DNA of 64,000 nucleotides, from positions 496,001 to 560,000 of the forward strand of contig NZ_PTJO01000003.1 of the NCBI RefSeq assembly GCF_003716585.1. The letters run 5' to 3'. Made by a program: the position numbers and the translations under genes. Under the pieces are notes generated by a model, which saw nothing but the letters and a program-made list of their open reading frames with translations, was not told the origin of the DNA and ran no database searches. Source of the stretch: Corynebacterium alimapuense. Its GTDB lineage: Bacteria > Actinomycetota > Actinomycetes > Mycobacteriales > Mycobacteriaceae. Each line of letters opens with the position of its first letter. Positions within the stretch are counted from its first letter, which is position 1. Shown piece by piece: positions 48,390 through 57,090 of the stretch.

Positions 48390-49527
48390 GCTCGAGAGCT
48401 TCTGCCTTCACCGATTCTTTAGATTGTTGAACTGGAGTAGCGTCCCAGAAGGGCAAACGCGGAGGCATAAGCGTCCACCTCAGGTAAGGGATTTGGGTAA
48501 TAATCCACAGTACAAAAGCTCCAATTGCCGAGATAACCAGGCCGATAACCATCCAGAATGCGGTGGAGTTGAGCCAGCTCTCAGCATCTCGACTGATCGG
48601 AAGATCTACTGCACGCATGTTGTAGTGGTAGAGCACCGTCAGTGCCAGAGGGTGTCCGAGATAGATCACCAGAGTGTGCCGTCCCAGGAACTTCAGACCG
48701 TTGGAAAGCACCGGCACCTTCGACAACATAATGGCGAACATGATGGCCATCGGCATCATTGCCAGTTGAACCACCGAATTGACTACCAGTCTCAGATCGA
48801 AATAGTTGATGGTCTCAGGTCCTGGCAGCGGCCAAGTAACAGAGATCTCAGCGACGGTGTTGAGGTATACCCAGCTGCTCGAAACACTAAAGGCCACAGC
48901 ATAAAGAATCAGACTTCGGCTCAAGTTGCGTACCGAGGTCCCACCCGCCGCGAAATCAGCTATTTTCTGGCGGAAATGAGCACCGATAATAAACACTGGA
49001 AGATACAGCACTGCTTTGCCGACCATGTGGACATCAGAATGCAGCGGAAGCAGCAGGATCGGGGAAAAGCTCACCAACACTGCTCCCCAAGAAGGCAGAG
49101 TACGGGTGGCCCAGAGAATAAGGTTGAACACCACCAGCGCGAATAGGAACCAGTACATTCCGGTGCCGGTCAGTAGCTGGCCAAGATAGCGACCAATTCC
49201 TGGCATTTCAGAGCCATCGAACATGTGATATTCACGGAATTTCAGCCACAGCTCGATCGGAGCCCAAATAACGTAGGGCACGAGAAAAAACCACAATCGG
49301 CTTAAAAACAACTCACGCAGACTCAGTCGAAAAACCTTCGCTGAGAAGAATCCACTGACTAGGAAAAACAGGGGCATCCGGAGCGGATCGAGGAAACGGT
49401 TGAGTTGGGCGACAAAGGTGTCCATGCCCTCGGGGATAGCCAGGCTGACATGTAGTAGCACCACCCCGAAAATTGACAATCCCTTGGCAATATCTGGCCA
49501 GTCGAGGCGCTCCTTCTTAGCCGTCAT
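48370..49527 (-). CDS. Acyltransferase-3 family membrane protein
   Basis: Polytopic membrane acyltransferase (OafA/fucose 4-O-acetylase type), 385 residues, about ten hydrophobic segments. Typical motifs are RLDWPDIAKGLSIFGVVLLH (catalytic-type His in segment 1) and LRMPLFFLVSGFFSAKVF. The substrate is unknown; candidates are cell-surface glycans, lipids or mycolates, since corynebacteria use such proteins for O-acetylation. It is preceded by a -10-like TATAGT about 60 bp upstream (near 49588). Monocistronic. It converges with the mptC-like gene. Confidence 0.85.
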   Translation of the reverse strand: MTAKKERLDWPDIAKGLSIFGVVLLHVSLAIPEGMDTFVAQLNRFLDPLRMPLFFLVSGFFSAKVFRLSLRELFLSRLWFFLVPYVIWAPIELWLKFREYHMFDGSEMPGIGRYLGQLLTGTGMYWFLFALVVFNLILWATRTLPSWGAVLVSFSPILLLPLHSDVHMVGKAVLYLPVFIIGAHFRQKIADFAAGGTSVRNLSRSLILYAVAFSVSSSWVYLNTVAEISVTWPLPGPETINYFDLRLVVNSVVQLAMMPMAIMFAIMLSKVPVLSNGLKFLGRHTLVIYLGHPLALTVLYHYNMRAVDLPISRDAESWLNSTAFWMVIGLVISAIGAFVLWIITQIPYLRWTLMPPRLPFWDATPVQQSKESVKAEALELKVARE

Positions 49528-49631
49528 CGACTCATACCACCTATATCATGAAGTTCATTAAAGCTGCCGGTCGGCATGCTCGCTTCACTATATAGGGGAT
49601 GCGTGAGTTGTCCAATGCTCCTAGCGGACGA

Positions 49632-50363
49632 CTAAATCTCCGCACCCTGCGGGTATCCGTAGCCAGCAGCTAGGGAGGCTTTAACTTCGGAGGCGTAAAT
49701 ATTGATATACGGCTGCTTTGCCAGCTCAGCCAAGATCATCATCACATGGTCGGTCAGTGGGCGAACTGCCTCCCGTGAATCTGGATCTAGTCCTAGGGAA
49801 GATACATAGGCTCGACCATCAATGGGCTCGCCGACGACCATGCCCACCTTCACTGGGCGAGGAATCCAGGTACCAATTGGGTTGGCGCGACGGCTGTCAA
49901 TCATGGCCACGGGGATGATCTCAACGCCACTAGCCAAGGCGATACGTGCCATGCCGGTCCGTCCGCGGTAGATCCGGCCATCAGGAGAACGCGTGCCCTC
50001 CGGATAAATGGCAAAGACATCGCCCCTTTCCAGTACTTCTAAAGCTGCTGCTTGAGTAGCATCCCCAGCGTTGGTAGCGGTGCGATCAACTTTCACCTGC
50101 GCCAAGACTTTGAAGAACCATCGTTGAATAGCGCCGATGATGCCAGTGTTGGTGAAGTACTCCGATTTAGCCGGAAAAATGATCTGGCGTGGGCAGACCA
50201 ATGGGAAGAAGAAGGAATCCATCACTGACTGGTGTGTCGAGGCCACCAGAGCGGGGCCTTCAGTAGGAATGTTGTCCACTCCCTCGATCCAAGGGCGATT
50301 CCATACCCTCAAGGCTGGGCCAATAAATACATTCTTAAAGGCCCAGTACCATTTGTTATGCAT
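49632..50363 (-). CDS. 1-acyl-sn-glycerol-3-phosphate acyltransferase-like (PlsC)
   Basis: Membrane-associated acyltransferase of phospholipid synthesis; the orthologue (Rv2182c) neighbours Rv2181. The 243-residue protein has the catalytic HX4D motif HQSVMD (H44, D49), PEGTRS (121-126) and the later VGMVVGEPIDGR. Amphipathic segments near the N-terminus (WAFKNVFIGPALRVW) suggest membrane association. It lies 22 bp after glk on the same strand and may be co-transcribed. The acyl acceptor could be lysophosphatidate or a phosphatidylinositol mannoside. Confidence 0.87.
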   Translation of the reverse strand: MHNKWYWAFKNVFIGPALRVWNRPWIEGVDNIPTEGPALVASTHQSVMDSFFFPLVCPRQIIFPAKSEYFTNTGIIGAIQRWFFKVLAQVKVDRTATNAGDATQAAALEVLERGDVFAIYPEGTRSPDGRIYRGRTGMARIALASGVEIIPVAMIDSRRANPIGTWIPRPVKVGMVVGEPIDGRAYVSSLGLDPDSREAVRPLTDHVMMILAELAKQPYINIYASEVKASLAAGYGYPQGAEI

Positions 50364-50386
50364 GTTTTCTCCCCAGTCGTATGCGT

Positions 50387-51355
50387 TTAACTAATAGTAT
50401 GTTGGCGAGCTAAATCCGCCACGCCAATCATACCTGCGTCTGCGCCCAGTTCTGCCCCAACGATATCGGGCAGCGGACGGTATCCGGCACCGACAATACT
50501 CCGTGCCATTTTGCCCTTACTAATGTCTAAATAAAGGTCTGCGTCTCGCGAGACTCCCCCGCCGATGAGTATCAAAGCTGGGTCGAGTACATCTGCCACG
50601 ATCGCCAGGCCTTGCCCTAGCCACTCTGCAAATTCAGCGATCACTGCTAGGCCGGCAATGTCTGAGTTGCGGGCAGCAATCATGATGTCATTGCCTGTTA
50701 TTTCCCCTGGATTAGCTTGAATCCGACGGCCCAGTTCGCAGTCTCGCAGGGAAGGATCTCGCTCGATTACTTCTATTGCGGTCTCGACTAGAGCGGTACC
50801 GGAGGCATAGCGTTCTAGGCAACCTCGCTTTCCACAGGCACACTGACGACCTCCGGGGACGACAGTCAGGTGACCAAATTCAGGCGCAGTTCCATGGGCT
50901 CCACGGTAGATCTTTCCATCAATCATCAGTGTGGCACCGATGCCTGTACCTACGGCGAAAAACACCCAAGTACCAACATTCCGGGCACCACCGAAGCGGT
51001 ACTCTCCCCACGCTGCGGAGTTCGCATCGTGTTCCAATTTTACTGGCAGCTTTAAACGCTCTTGCAGATCACGACGCACCTGGGCATCGCGCCACGGCAG
51101 ATGAGGGGCAAAACGGACAGTCTCACACTCTGGGTCTAAAAAGCCTGCGATGGCCAGTCCAACCGCAGCTGGCTGATGCTTAACGCTCAGTTCAGCGACC
51201 ATGCTGGCAATTAGATCTTCCAACTCCGCAGCAGTACCAGGCGTGGCACCACTACGAGAATCGATGATCTCACCGTCGGCGGTAACAACTCCGGCACGCA
51301 CGTTGGTGCCACCGATGTCAAACCCCAGAGTCGTCACCTGCGGGTCGGGATTCAT
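50387..51355 (-). CDS. glk: ROK family glucokinase
   Basis: ATP-dependent glucokinase of the ROK family. The 322-residue protein has the ATP motif GFDIGGTNVRAG near the N-terminus, LEHDANSAAWGEYRFG (catalytic Asp), and the zinc-binding ROK signature CACGKRGCLERYASG. The ATG at 51355 is used because GAAGGTGG stands just upstream; a second ATG at 51376 has no ribosome binding site. A TATAAT -10 lies at 51395-51400. It is followed by the plsC-like gene. Confidence 0.92.
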   Translation of the reverse strand: MNPDPQVTTLGFDIGGTNVRAGVVTADGEIIDSRSGATPGTAAELEDLIASMVAELSVKHQPAAVGLAIAGFLDPECETVRFAPHLPWRDAQVRRDLQERLKLPVKLEHDANSAAWGEYRFGGARNVGTWVFFAVGTGIGATLMIDGKIYRGAHGTAPEFGHLTVVPGGRQCACGKRGCLERYASGTALVETAIEVIERDPSLRDCELGRRIQANPGEITGNDIMIAARNSDIAGLAVIAEFAEWLGQGLAIVADVLDPALILIGGGVSRDADLYLDISKGKMARSIVGAGYRPLPDIVGAELGADAGMIGVADLARQHTIS

Positions 51356-51394
51356 GGAGCCACCTTCGTCGGACATATCACTGCAAACTGGTGA

Positions 51395-51400
51395 TTATAG
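51395..51400 (-). promoter_or_regulatory. -10 box of glk
   Basis: A perfect TATAAT on the minus strand, about 40 nt before the glk ATG at 51355. No strong -35. Confidence 0.55.
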
Positions 51401-51419
51401 CCAGCAATCACCCAAGTCA

Positions 51420-52553
51420 TCACATTGGCACCACTATCTCTCGCAGCCGAGCACCCATAATCTCCCACGTCCAGTTGTCTTCTACATTGACTCTGCCAGC
51501 CTCTCCCATTTCCTTGCGACGAGTTTGATCGGCTAACAGCTCTTCGAGGGCCATAGTCAGTTCCTTGAGGTCTCCACCATCGACCACGATGCCGCTATCA
51601 GCAGTGACGGTTTCCGGAGCACCTCCCGAATTGCCAGCTATCACCGGTATTGCACAAGCCTGAGCTTCCAAGTAGACGATCCCCAGGCCTTCAACGTCGA
51701 GTCCTTTGCCTCTAGTACGCGCTGGCATGGCAAATACATCCGCGCAGCCCAGAATCGCTTTCATCTCATCAAAGGGTAGCGAACCGGTGAAAACGACGGC
51801 GTTGTCAACGCCCTCTTTTGCTGCTAACCTGCGCAACCTCGATTCATAGCCACCCGTACCAACGATGAGCAGGCGCGTTCTAGGATGGCTCAGTCTTAGT
51901 TGCGGCAAAGCACGAATAAGTTGGTCTTGCCCCTTGCGTGCAACCAGCCTCGAGATACAAACCACTAAGGGATCCGCACCGACACCAAGCCGATCACGGG
52001 TTTGAGCCTGCAGTTGTGAGCCCACCGGCTGAAAAGTCTGGATATCCACTCCGGAAGGGAGGTGGACAAACTGCGGATGCGAGCCAAAGGCAGTATTAAA
52101 ACGCCCCAAGGTGTAGTCAGATATGTAGGTAACTACGTCGCAATGATCCCCGATTCTCCGGAGTATCTGGCGTGCACCAGGAATCATCGACCAGCCCACC
52201 TCGTGGCCGTGGGTAGAGGCAATCACCTTGGCAGCGCCTGCTGAACGGGCGGCCTTCGCCATAAGCGCTAGTGGGGCGGCCGCCCCGAACCAGACGGTCT
52301 CAATACCGTAGTCAGCGATGATTCTAGACATCTCTCGACTCGTTGCTGGGGTAGGCAGCATCATGCTTTGAGCCCACCGAATCACTTGATAAGGCAAGGT
52401 CGCATCAAAATCACGGGCCGCCTGCGAGTCCTGGGTAGAAGCAAAGACCAAGACATCAGCTGGATCAAGGGTGTCTAGGAAGTCTCGTAAGTAGGACTGA
52501 ATGCCGCCAACAGTGGGCGGAAAATCATTGGTTACCAGGAGAATACGTGGCAT
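51420..52553 (-). CDS. pimB: Phosphatidylinositol monomannoside mannosyltransferase PimB' (GT4)
   Basis: GDP-mannose-dependent cytoplasmic glycosyltransferase that adds the second mannose to phosphatidylinositol mannoside, the base of lipomannan. The 377-residue GT-B fold has an N-terminal ILLVTNDFPPTVGGIQSYL acceptor-domain start and STHGHEVGW. The donor domain has VARKGQDQLIRALP and EGLGIVYLEAQACAIPVIAG (the EX7E motif). The ATG at 52553 (PRILLVTND) is preferred; the longer frame to 52589 overlaps the NlpC gene. No strong ribosome binding site is seen. Confidence 0.9.
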   Translation of the reverse strand: MPRILLVTNDFPPTVGGIQSYLRDFLDTLDPADVLVFASTQDSQAARDFDATLPYQVIRWAQSMMLPTPATSREMSRIIADYGIETVWFGAAAPLALMAKAARSAGAAKVIASTHGHEVGWSMIPGARQILRRIGDHCDVVTYISDYTLGRFNTAFGSHPQFVHLPSGVDIQTFQPVGSQLQAQTRDRLGVGADPLVVCISRLVARKGQDQLIRALPQLRLSHPRTRLLIVGTGGYESRLRRLAAKEGVDNAVVFTGSLPFDEMKAILGCADVFAMPARTRGKGLDVEGLGIVYLEAQACAIPVIAGNSGGAPETVTADSGIVVDGGDLKELTMALEELLADQTRRKEMGEAGRVNVEDNWTWEIMGARLREIVVPM

Positions 52554-52564
52554 CTTATGGTTGA

Positions 52565-53596
52565 TCAGTAGCGGACTGCGCCAGCCCAAGGCATGGAATC
52601 AACGGACACAATCTGCACAGGAATACCGTAATCGGAGGCGTGCACCAGCTGACCATTTCCGATATACATACCGACGTGGGTCACCCCTGGGTAGTAGCCG
52701 ACGATATCGCCCGGTTGTAGATCAGCTCGGGAAACCGGAGTTCCACCAGCAAGCTGAGCCTGCGAAGTACGAGGAATAGACTGCCCTTGCTGCTGATATG
52801 CCCAGTACATTAGCCCAGAGCAGTCAAATTGACTCGGCCCAACAGCACCCCAACCATAGGGAGAGCCCAACTTAGCCAGTGCAGCAGATACCGCCCCAGA
52901 ACCGGACACGGAGCTGAGATCAGCATCTCCGATGGGCGAGTTCTTCCCTTCCCATCGCGCTTGGTCCGCAGGCGGAAGTGCGTTGACTTGTTCTTCAATG
53001 TCGGCGATGCGTTCGTTCAGCTCTTCTTGGCCAGCATCAAGCTCTGCCATTTGCTGCTCAAGAACACTCTGCTGAAAGGACGCCTCAGCCAATGCGCGAG
53101 AGGCATCAGTGTGTGAGACGGCTGCTTCCGCAGTGGCCTCAGCGAGCTTATCGACGACCGCCTCAGCACCTCGTGTCAGCGTCCCTAGGTAAGCAGCTCT
53201 ATCAATAGCGTTTTGTGGGTTGCTGGCAGCAATGGCATTGATCACCGGATCTACCATCAACCCCCGGTATTTAGCGCCAGCCAAGTCATTGACTTCACCT
53301 TGGTATTCTTCTTCTGCTGTCCGGGCAGAATCAGCAAACTGCTGAGCGCTATCAGCATCCGCCTGCAGACGCTCTAGCTCGGCTTGCCCGGCTTCGATAT
53401 CAATCTCCAGCTGCTTGACTTCTTCGTTCTGCGCGGACGCCTCTTGAGAAACCTCCGACATAGCCGCTATCAGCTCATCGACTTCATCTGCGTTGGCGGT
53501 CGCGGCAAACGTGGTCCCTGTTACCAACAGGACAGCAGCACAACCCGCCGAAATGATCGGATGACAACGGCGATTGCTAGCGAGACTGAGGCGCAC
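52565..53596 (-). CDS. Secreted NlpC/P60 endopeptidase with coiled-coil domain
   Basis: Peptidoglycan D,L-endopeptidase of the RipC type. The 343-residue protein has a signal peptide (cleavage about residue 37, ATANA), a long helical coiled-coil region (about 38-205; Gln/Glu/Ala rich), and a C-terminal NlpC/P60 domain (about 236-343). Catalytic Cys259 is in FDCSG and His307 in HVGMYIG. The coiled coil would be the autoinhibitory or FtsX-contact region, as in mycobacterial RipC. The GTG start has a weak ribosome binding site. A -10 TATAGT lies at 53640-53645. It precedes pimB. Confidence 0.93.
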   Translation of the reverse strand: MRLSLASNRRCHPIISAGCAAVLLVTGTTFAATANADEVDELIAAMSEVSQEASAQNEEVKQLEIDIEAGQAELERLQADADSAQQFADSARTAEEEYQGEVNDLAGAKYRGLMVDPVINAIAASNPQNAIDRAAYLGTLTRGAEAVVDKLAEATAEAAVSHTDASRALAEASFQQSVLEQQMAELDAGQEELNERIADIEEQVNALPPADQARWEGKNSPIGDADLSSVSGSGAVSAALAKLGSPYGWGAVGPSQFDCSGLMYWAYQQQGQSIPRTSQAQLAGGTPVSRADLQPGDIVGYYPGVTHVGMYIGNGQLVHASDYGIPVQIVSVDSMPWAGAVRY

Positions 53597-53639
53597 AGCT
53601 CAACTTTCGGCAGAAGGACAAAAAGAAACAACGTTGATC

Positions 53640-53645
53640 ACTATA
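53640..53645 (-). promoter_or_regulatory. -10 box before the coiled-coil NlpC/P60 gene
   Basis: TATAGT on the minus strand, about 45 nt upstream of the GTG at 53596. It sits downstream of the hairpin at 53682-53716, so the two NlpC/P60 genes are likely transcribed separately. Confidence 0.5.
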
Positions 53646-53681
53646 GACGGGACGCGGGCATCCCTCCGTAGACACGCACGA

Positions 53682-53716
53682 CGCCCGCACCACCGCAGTG
53701 AGCGGTTATGCGGGCG
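53682..53716 (-). terminator. GC-rich hairpin between the two NlpC/P60 genes
   Basis: Arms CGCCCGCA and TGCGGGCG, extended by a CCGC/GCGG inner stem with one mismatch and a 5-nt loop. It lies 44 bp after the stop of the upstream NlpC/P60 gene. There is no T-tract, so it may be a weak terminator or a processing/protective hairpin. Confidence 0.4.
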
Positions 53717-53759
53717 GGGTCGAAAAGCTCCCGGCTAAACCGGCAGCACAGCGAGCAGC

Positions 53760-54386
53760 TTAGAAGCGCACTGCCGAATGGATCGGCATGTAGTCCAGTG
53801 CACGCTCAGCAACCGGGACGCCGGAGTTGAGGGCGTCAATGATGGTGCCGTTGCCGGTGTAGATACCGACATGGGAGGCCCCACCGTAGTAGGCGATGAT
53901 GTCGCCCGCTTGGAGCTGATCCAATGAGACCTGCTGGCCCTGGCTAGCCTGCGCCTGGGAGGTGCGAGGGATGGTCTTTCCAGCCTGCTGGTAGACCCAA
54001 GAGGTCAAGCCAGAGCAATCGAAGGCGCTGGGGCCGGCAGCACCGTAAACGTAGGGGGAACCGATCTTCGCACGGGCGGCGTCAACGATGGCCTGGCCGG
54101 TAGAAGTAGAAGATGCCATCGGCGCGATGGAGGTCACGTCAGTTGCAACCGGACCAGCGGTGAAGGTCTCTGCCTGCAACGAAGGGACGAACTGGCCGAT
54201 CTCCGGGACGGAAGAGATGCCAGGGATATTCTCAAGGCCAGCAACCTCGAAGCTGAGGTCAGTGTTTGGTACAACTACCTCAGCTGCGCCGGCGATGCCG
54301 GGGGCCAGCATGGTGGTTCCCATGACGACAGCAGAAGCGGTAGCGATGCGGCGAGTAGAATTACCCTGACGGCGGTGCTTAGACAC
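53760..54386 (-). CDS. Secreted NlpC/P60 endopeptidase, riboswitch-controlled
   Basis: Peptidoglycan endopeptidase of 208 residues with a signal peptide (cleavage about residue 34, AGA-A), a short linker region, and the NlpC/P60 domain at about 95-208. Catalytic Cys124 is in FDCSG and His172 in HVGIY. It lacks the long coiled coil of its neighbour. The start codon is GTG, with GGAGA 8 nt upstream. It lies directly behind a ydaO-type riboswitch, so cyclic di-AMP should control it. Confidence 0.93.
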   Translation of the reverse strand: MSKHRRQGNSTRRIATASAVVMGTTMLAPGIAGAAEVVVPNTDLSFEVAGLENIPGISSVPEIGQFVPSLQAETFTAGPVATDVTSIAPMASSTSTGQAIVDAARAKIGSPYVYGAAGPSAFDCSGLTSWVYQQAGKTIPRTSQAQASQGQQVSLDQLQAGDIIAYYGGASHVGIYTGNGTIIDALNSGVPVAERALDYMPIHSAVRF

Positions 54387-54410
54387 TAATTTATTCTCCA
54401 GATCTTCCTT

Positions 54411-54592
54411 GTGGCCTACCGGGTTAGCTGACGGGTTGAGAGAAGGAAACGCCCCTCCCCCGCTCCACGTCGCCCATCTAAAACTTGGGAGACGCTCTTG
54501 CGAGGGATAAACCCCAGATGAAAGCTATTTGGTTCCCCGGCCCCCGGTTCTGACATTCGTGGTGAATTGTCATTGCCTAAGGTTCGGCGTTG
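54411..54592 (-). ncRNA. ydaO/yuaA (c-di-AMP) riboswitch
   Basis: The minus-strand leader of the NlpC/P60 gene shows the conserved ydaO blocks in order: GCCGAACC (about 54582-54589), CCGGGGAACCAA, CTGGGGTTTATCC, and the near-invariant 3' segment AACCCGTCAGCTAACC followed by CGGTAGGCC (54411-54435). This class binds cyclic di-AMP and in actinobacteria precedes NlpC/P60 and Rpf cell-wall hydrolase genes. The region 3' of it runs directly into the ribosome binding site, so transcription readthrough or translation could be the output. No clear intrinsic terminator was seen. Confidence 0.88.
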
Positions 54593-55397
54593 GTCTTTGT
54601 TAGTTCAGATCACCGGGCCGCACTATCGGCTGCCCCGCAATGTCTCAGTCAGGTTACAAAACAGCAACGAAGTCTGTCCAATGGGACCAGCCATCGCCAG
54701 CCGTTACCTCGTCGTTATCAAATTCATGCGGAACCATCGGACTACGCAATCTTCACAGCCCAAAACGGAAACCCCGCCCTGAACTGCACTTTCCAAAGGC
54801 CCTGGGTCGATAGCCCTGAAATTGTGAAGAAGTTGAGATTCACAGACCTTTACAAGTGATTCAGGACACATAATGAGATTTCCACTGAGACGACATCAAG
54901 AATGCCGGGCTAAGTAACAAGAGCATCTCTAGACAGGTGCACTAGCTCCCCATCAAACTGACACCCCCAAGCCGTCCCATGCGTTACTTCAGCAACAGCG
55001 GCTGTAGCCCCCTTCACTGCCAGACACATCAGAAAGCGCATATGGGGCAACTGCCCGCCTAGAACTATCTAGACCAATGCTGCTGCATACTCCCACTTCA
55101 TCAACAGTGATCGTCTTCTCTCCCAAGCAGAGTGTAAATGGGCAACTCCATCTCGTTGTTAGCAAACCCTCGATACGACTAACTCAGTGGCCAGCTAGCT
55201 GAGCTCAATAGATAGACCTGCCCCTTCTACTAGAACCAGATCAATGCGCCCTGGATCATCCGTTTAAGAGATGCCCATCCCAACCGATGCAGGATTGCTT
55301 CAACCACACCCAAATGGCTCAGCCTAGGAATAAATGCTCGTTTTAGGCTGACTACATCACCTAGAAGGTGGTCCATATTCTCCTAGCTCAACGAAAA
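54593..55397. other. Long intergenic region between the ydaO leader and the qcrB terminator
   Basis: About 800 bp with no plausible ORF: short frames lack a ribosome binding site or protein-like composition. I see no tRNA, repeats, or IS remnant. It must carry the promoter of the riboswitch transcript near 54600-54650 (no convincing -10/-35 pair chosen). It could hide a small RNA. Confidence 0.5.
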
Positions 55398-55429
55398 ATC
55401 CCGCCTTCCCAAAACTGGGGAGACGGGAT
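55398..55429 (-). terminator. Rho-independent terminator of the ctaE-qcrCAB operon
   Basis: Stem of ATCCCG and inner C/G pairs around a loop at AAAAC (plus strand), followed on the minus strand by TTTTTCG. It lies 33 bp after the qcrB stop. Confidence 0.8.
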
Positions 55430-55461
55430 CTTTCGGTGAGCGGATCAAAGCCCAAGCAATA

Positions 55462-57090
55462 TTAGTCCAGCAGACCGTCGCGACGATCCCTAGCTTCATT
55501 CTCAGCTTGGAGTGCTTCGTACATTGCCTTCTCCTCGAGAGCATTCTCGTGGTGAATGGCGTCAAGCTTGTCGGTGACATCCTCAGGATCAGGCTTGAGG
55601 AAGGATCCCCTGGCCTCGATCTCTGCAAAGCCGAGCTCGTTGAGCTGCTTCGGCACAATCGCACCAGCGTACTCAAGCGGGATCGGGTGTCCGTGTTCAT
55701 CAACCGGGCCCAAGGGCTGGTGGATCTCCACGAAGGCACCGTTGGGCATCTGCTTAATGACGCCGGTTTCGATACCGTGCTCCAAGACCTCACGGTCGGA
55801 ACGCTGCAGGCCAACGCAGATGCGATGGGTGATGTAGTAAGCCAGCGGAGGCAGAATGATGATGCCAATTCGACCGAACCAGGTCATCGCGTTCAGCGAG
55901 ATCTGGAAGAAGTGCGCAATATGGTCGTTACCACCAGAGATGGTCACCAGCATGAAGAACACGATACCCATGACGCCGACGCCGGTACGTGCCGGCACGT
56001 CGCGAGGACGCTGCAGAAGGTTGTGGTGAACATCATCACCAGTGGCCTTCTTCTCAATCCATGGGTAGGCGAAGAGTACAACCACCATCAAACCAGCTGC
56101 CAGAGCAACCCAGAAGGCTGAAGGGATGGTGTAGCTGCCAAGGTAGAGCTCCCACGCGGGCATGACACGAGCCAGGCCATCTGTCCACAACATGTAAACG
56201 TCAGGCTGCGAACCTGCAGAAACCTGCGAGGGGTTGTACGGTCCGAGCAACCAAATTGCGTTAATCGTCAGCAGACCTGACATCAGTGCCAGCACACCAG
56301 CAGTCAGCAGACCGAAGCCGATGGCCTTGGTAGCAAACAATGGCATGATTCGGATACCGACCACGTTGTTCTCTGCACGACCAGCACCCGGGAACTGGGT
56401 GTGCTTCTGGTACCAGACCAGGGCAAGGTGAGCAGCAATCAAGCCAAGCAGAATGCCCGGGATGATCAGCACGTGGGCGATGTAGAAGCGGTTAAGCATC
56501 AGATCAGAGGGGAAGTCGCCGCCGAAGATCAACCAATGCAGCCAGGTACCGATGATCGGTAGGCCGATAATGATCGCCGACATAATGCGCAGGCCAACAC
56601 CGGAGAGCAGGTCGTCCGGGAGGGAGTAACCCATGAAGCCCTCGGCCATACCCAGGATGATCAAGGTGCAACCAATGATCCAGTTGGCTTCACGCGGGCG
56701 ACGGAACGCACCGGTGAAGAAGATACGGAGCATATGGACGACCATCGACATCATGAACATCAGTGCGGCCCAGTGGTGCATCTGGCGAACGAAGAGTCCG
56801 CCACGGACCTCGAAGGAGATATCCAACGCCGTGGCATATGCACGGGACATCTCGACACCGTTGAGCGGCAGGTAAGCGCCGTCGTAGATGACCTTCGTGA
56901 TGGAAGGATCGAAGAATAGGGCTAGGTAGACACCAGTCAGCAGCAAGATGATGAAGCTATAGAGCGCCACCTCACCGAGCATGAACGACCAGTGGGTCGG
57001 GAACACCTTGTTGAGCTGAGGGCGAAGTAGCCCCGCAACGGTGTACCTAGAATCAATGTTATTAGCCGCTTGGGCCATTTTTTTACTCAT
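55462..57090 (-). CDS. qcrB: Cytochrome bc1 complex cytochrome b subunit
   Basis: Quinol-oxidising haem b subunit of the bc1 (menaquinol:cytochrome c) complex. The 542-residue protein has eight or more membrane segments, haem-ligand histidines in [23 protein letters not shown] and [20 protein letters not shown], and [17 protein letters not shown]. The PEWY-type quinol-site motif is replaced by PAWELY, as in actinobacterial QcrB. The C-terminal extension (about 400-542) is longer than mitochondrial cytochrome b and typical of Actinobacteria. It shares 1 bp with qcrA. Known target of bc1 inhibitors in mycobacteria. Confidence 0.96.
   Translation of the reverse strand: MSKKMAQAANNIDSRYTVAGLLRPQLNKVFPTHWSFMLGEVALYSFIILLLTGVYLALFFDPSITKVIYDGAYLPLNGVEMSRAYATALDISFEVRGGLFVRQMHHWAALMFMMSMVVHMLRIFFTGAFRRPREANWIIGCTLIILGMAEGFMGYSLPDDLLSGVGLRIMSAIIIGLPIIGTWLHWLIFGGDFPSDLMLNRFYIAHVLIIPGILLGLIAAHLALVWYQKHTQFPGAGRAENNVVGIRIMPLFATKAIGFGLLTAGVLALMSGLLTINAIWLLGPYNPSQVSAGSQPDVYMLWTDGLARVMPAWELYLGSYTIPSAFWVALAAGLMVVVLFAYPWIEKKATGDDVHHNLLQRPRDVPARTGVGVMGIVFFMLVTISGGNDHIAHFFQISLNAMTWFGRIGIIILPPLAYYITHRICVGLQRSDREVLEHGIETGVIKQMPNGAFVEIHQPLGPVDEHGHPIPLEYAGAIVPKQLNELGFAEIEARGSFLKPDPEDVTDKLDAIHHENALEEKAMYEALQAENEARDRRDGLLD

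Noticed and set aside
48283..49146. 287-codon plus-strand ORF
   Set aside because: Antisense to the acyltransferase-3 gene and overlapping the 3' end of the mptC-like gene; Arg/His/Gln-rich shadow.
54593..55397. tRNA or small structured RNA in the long gap
   Set aside because: No cloverleaf-like arms or CCA-proximal T-loop consensus (GTTCGA-type) could be found by eye.
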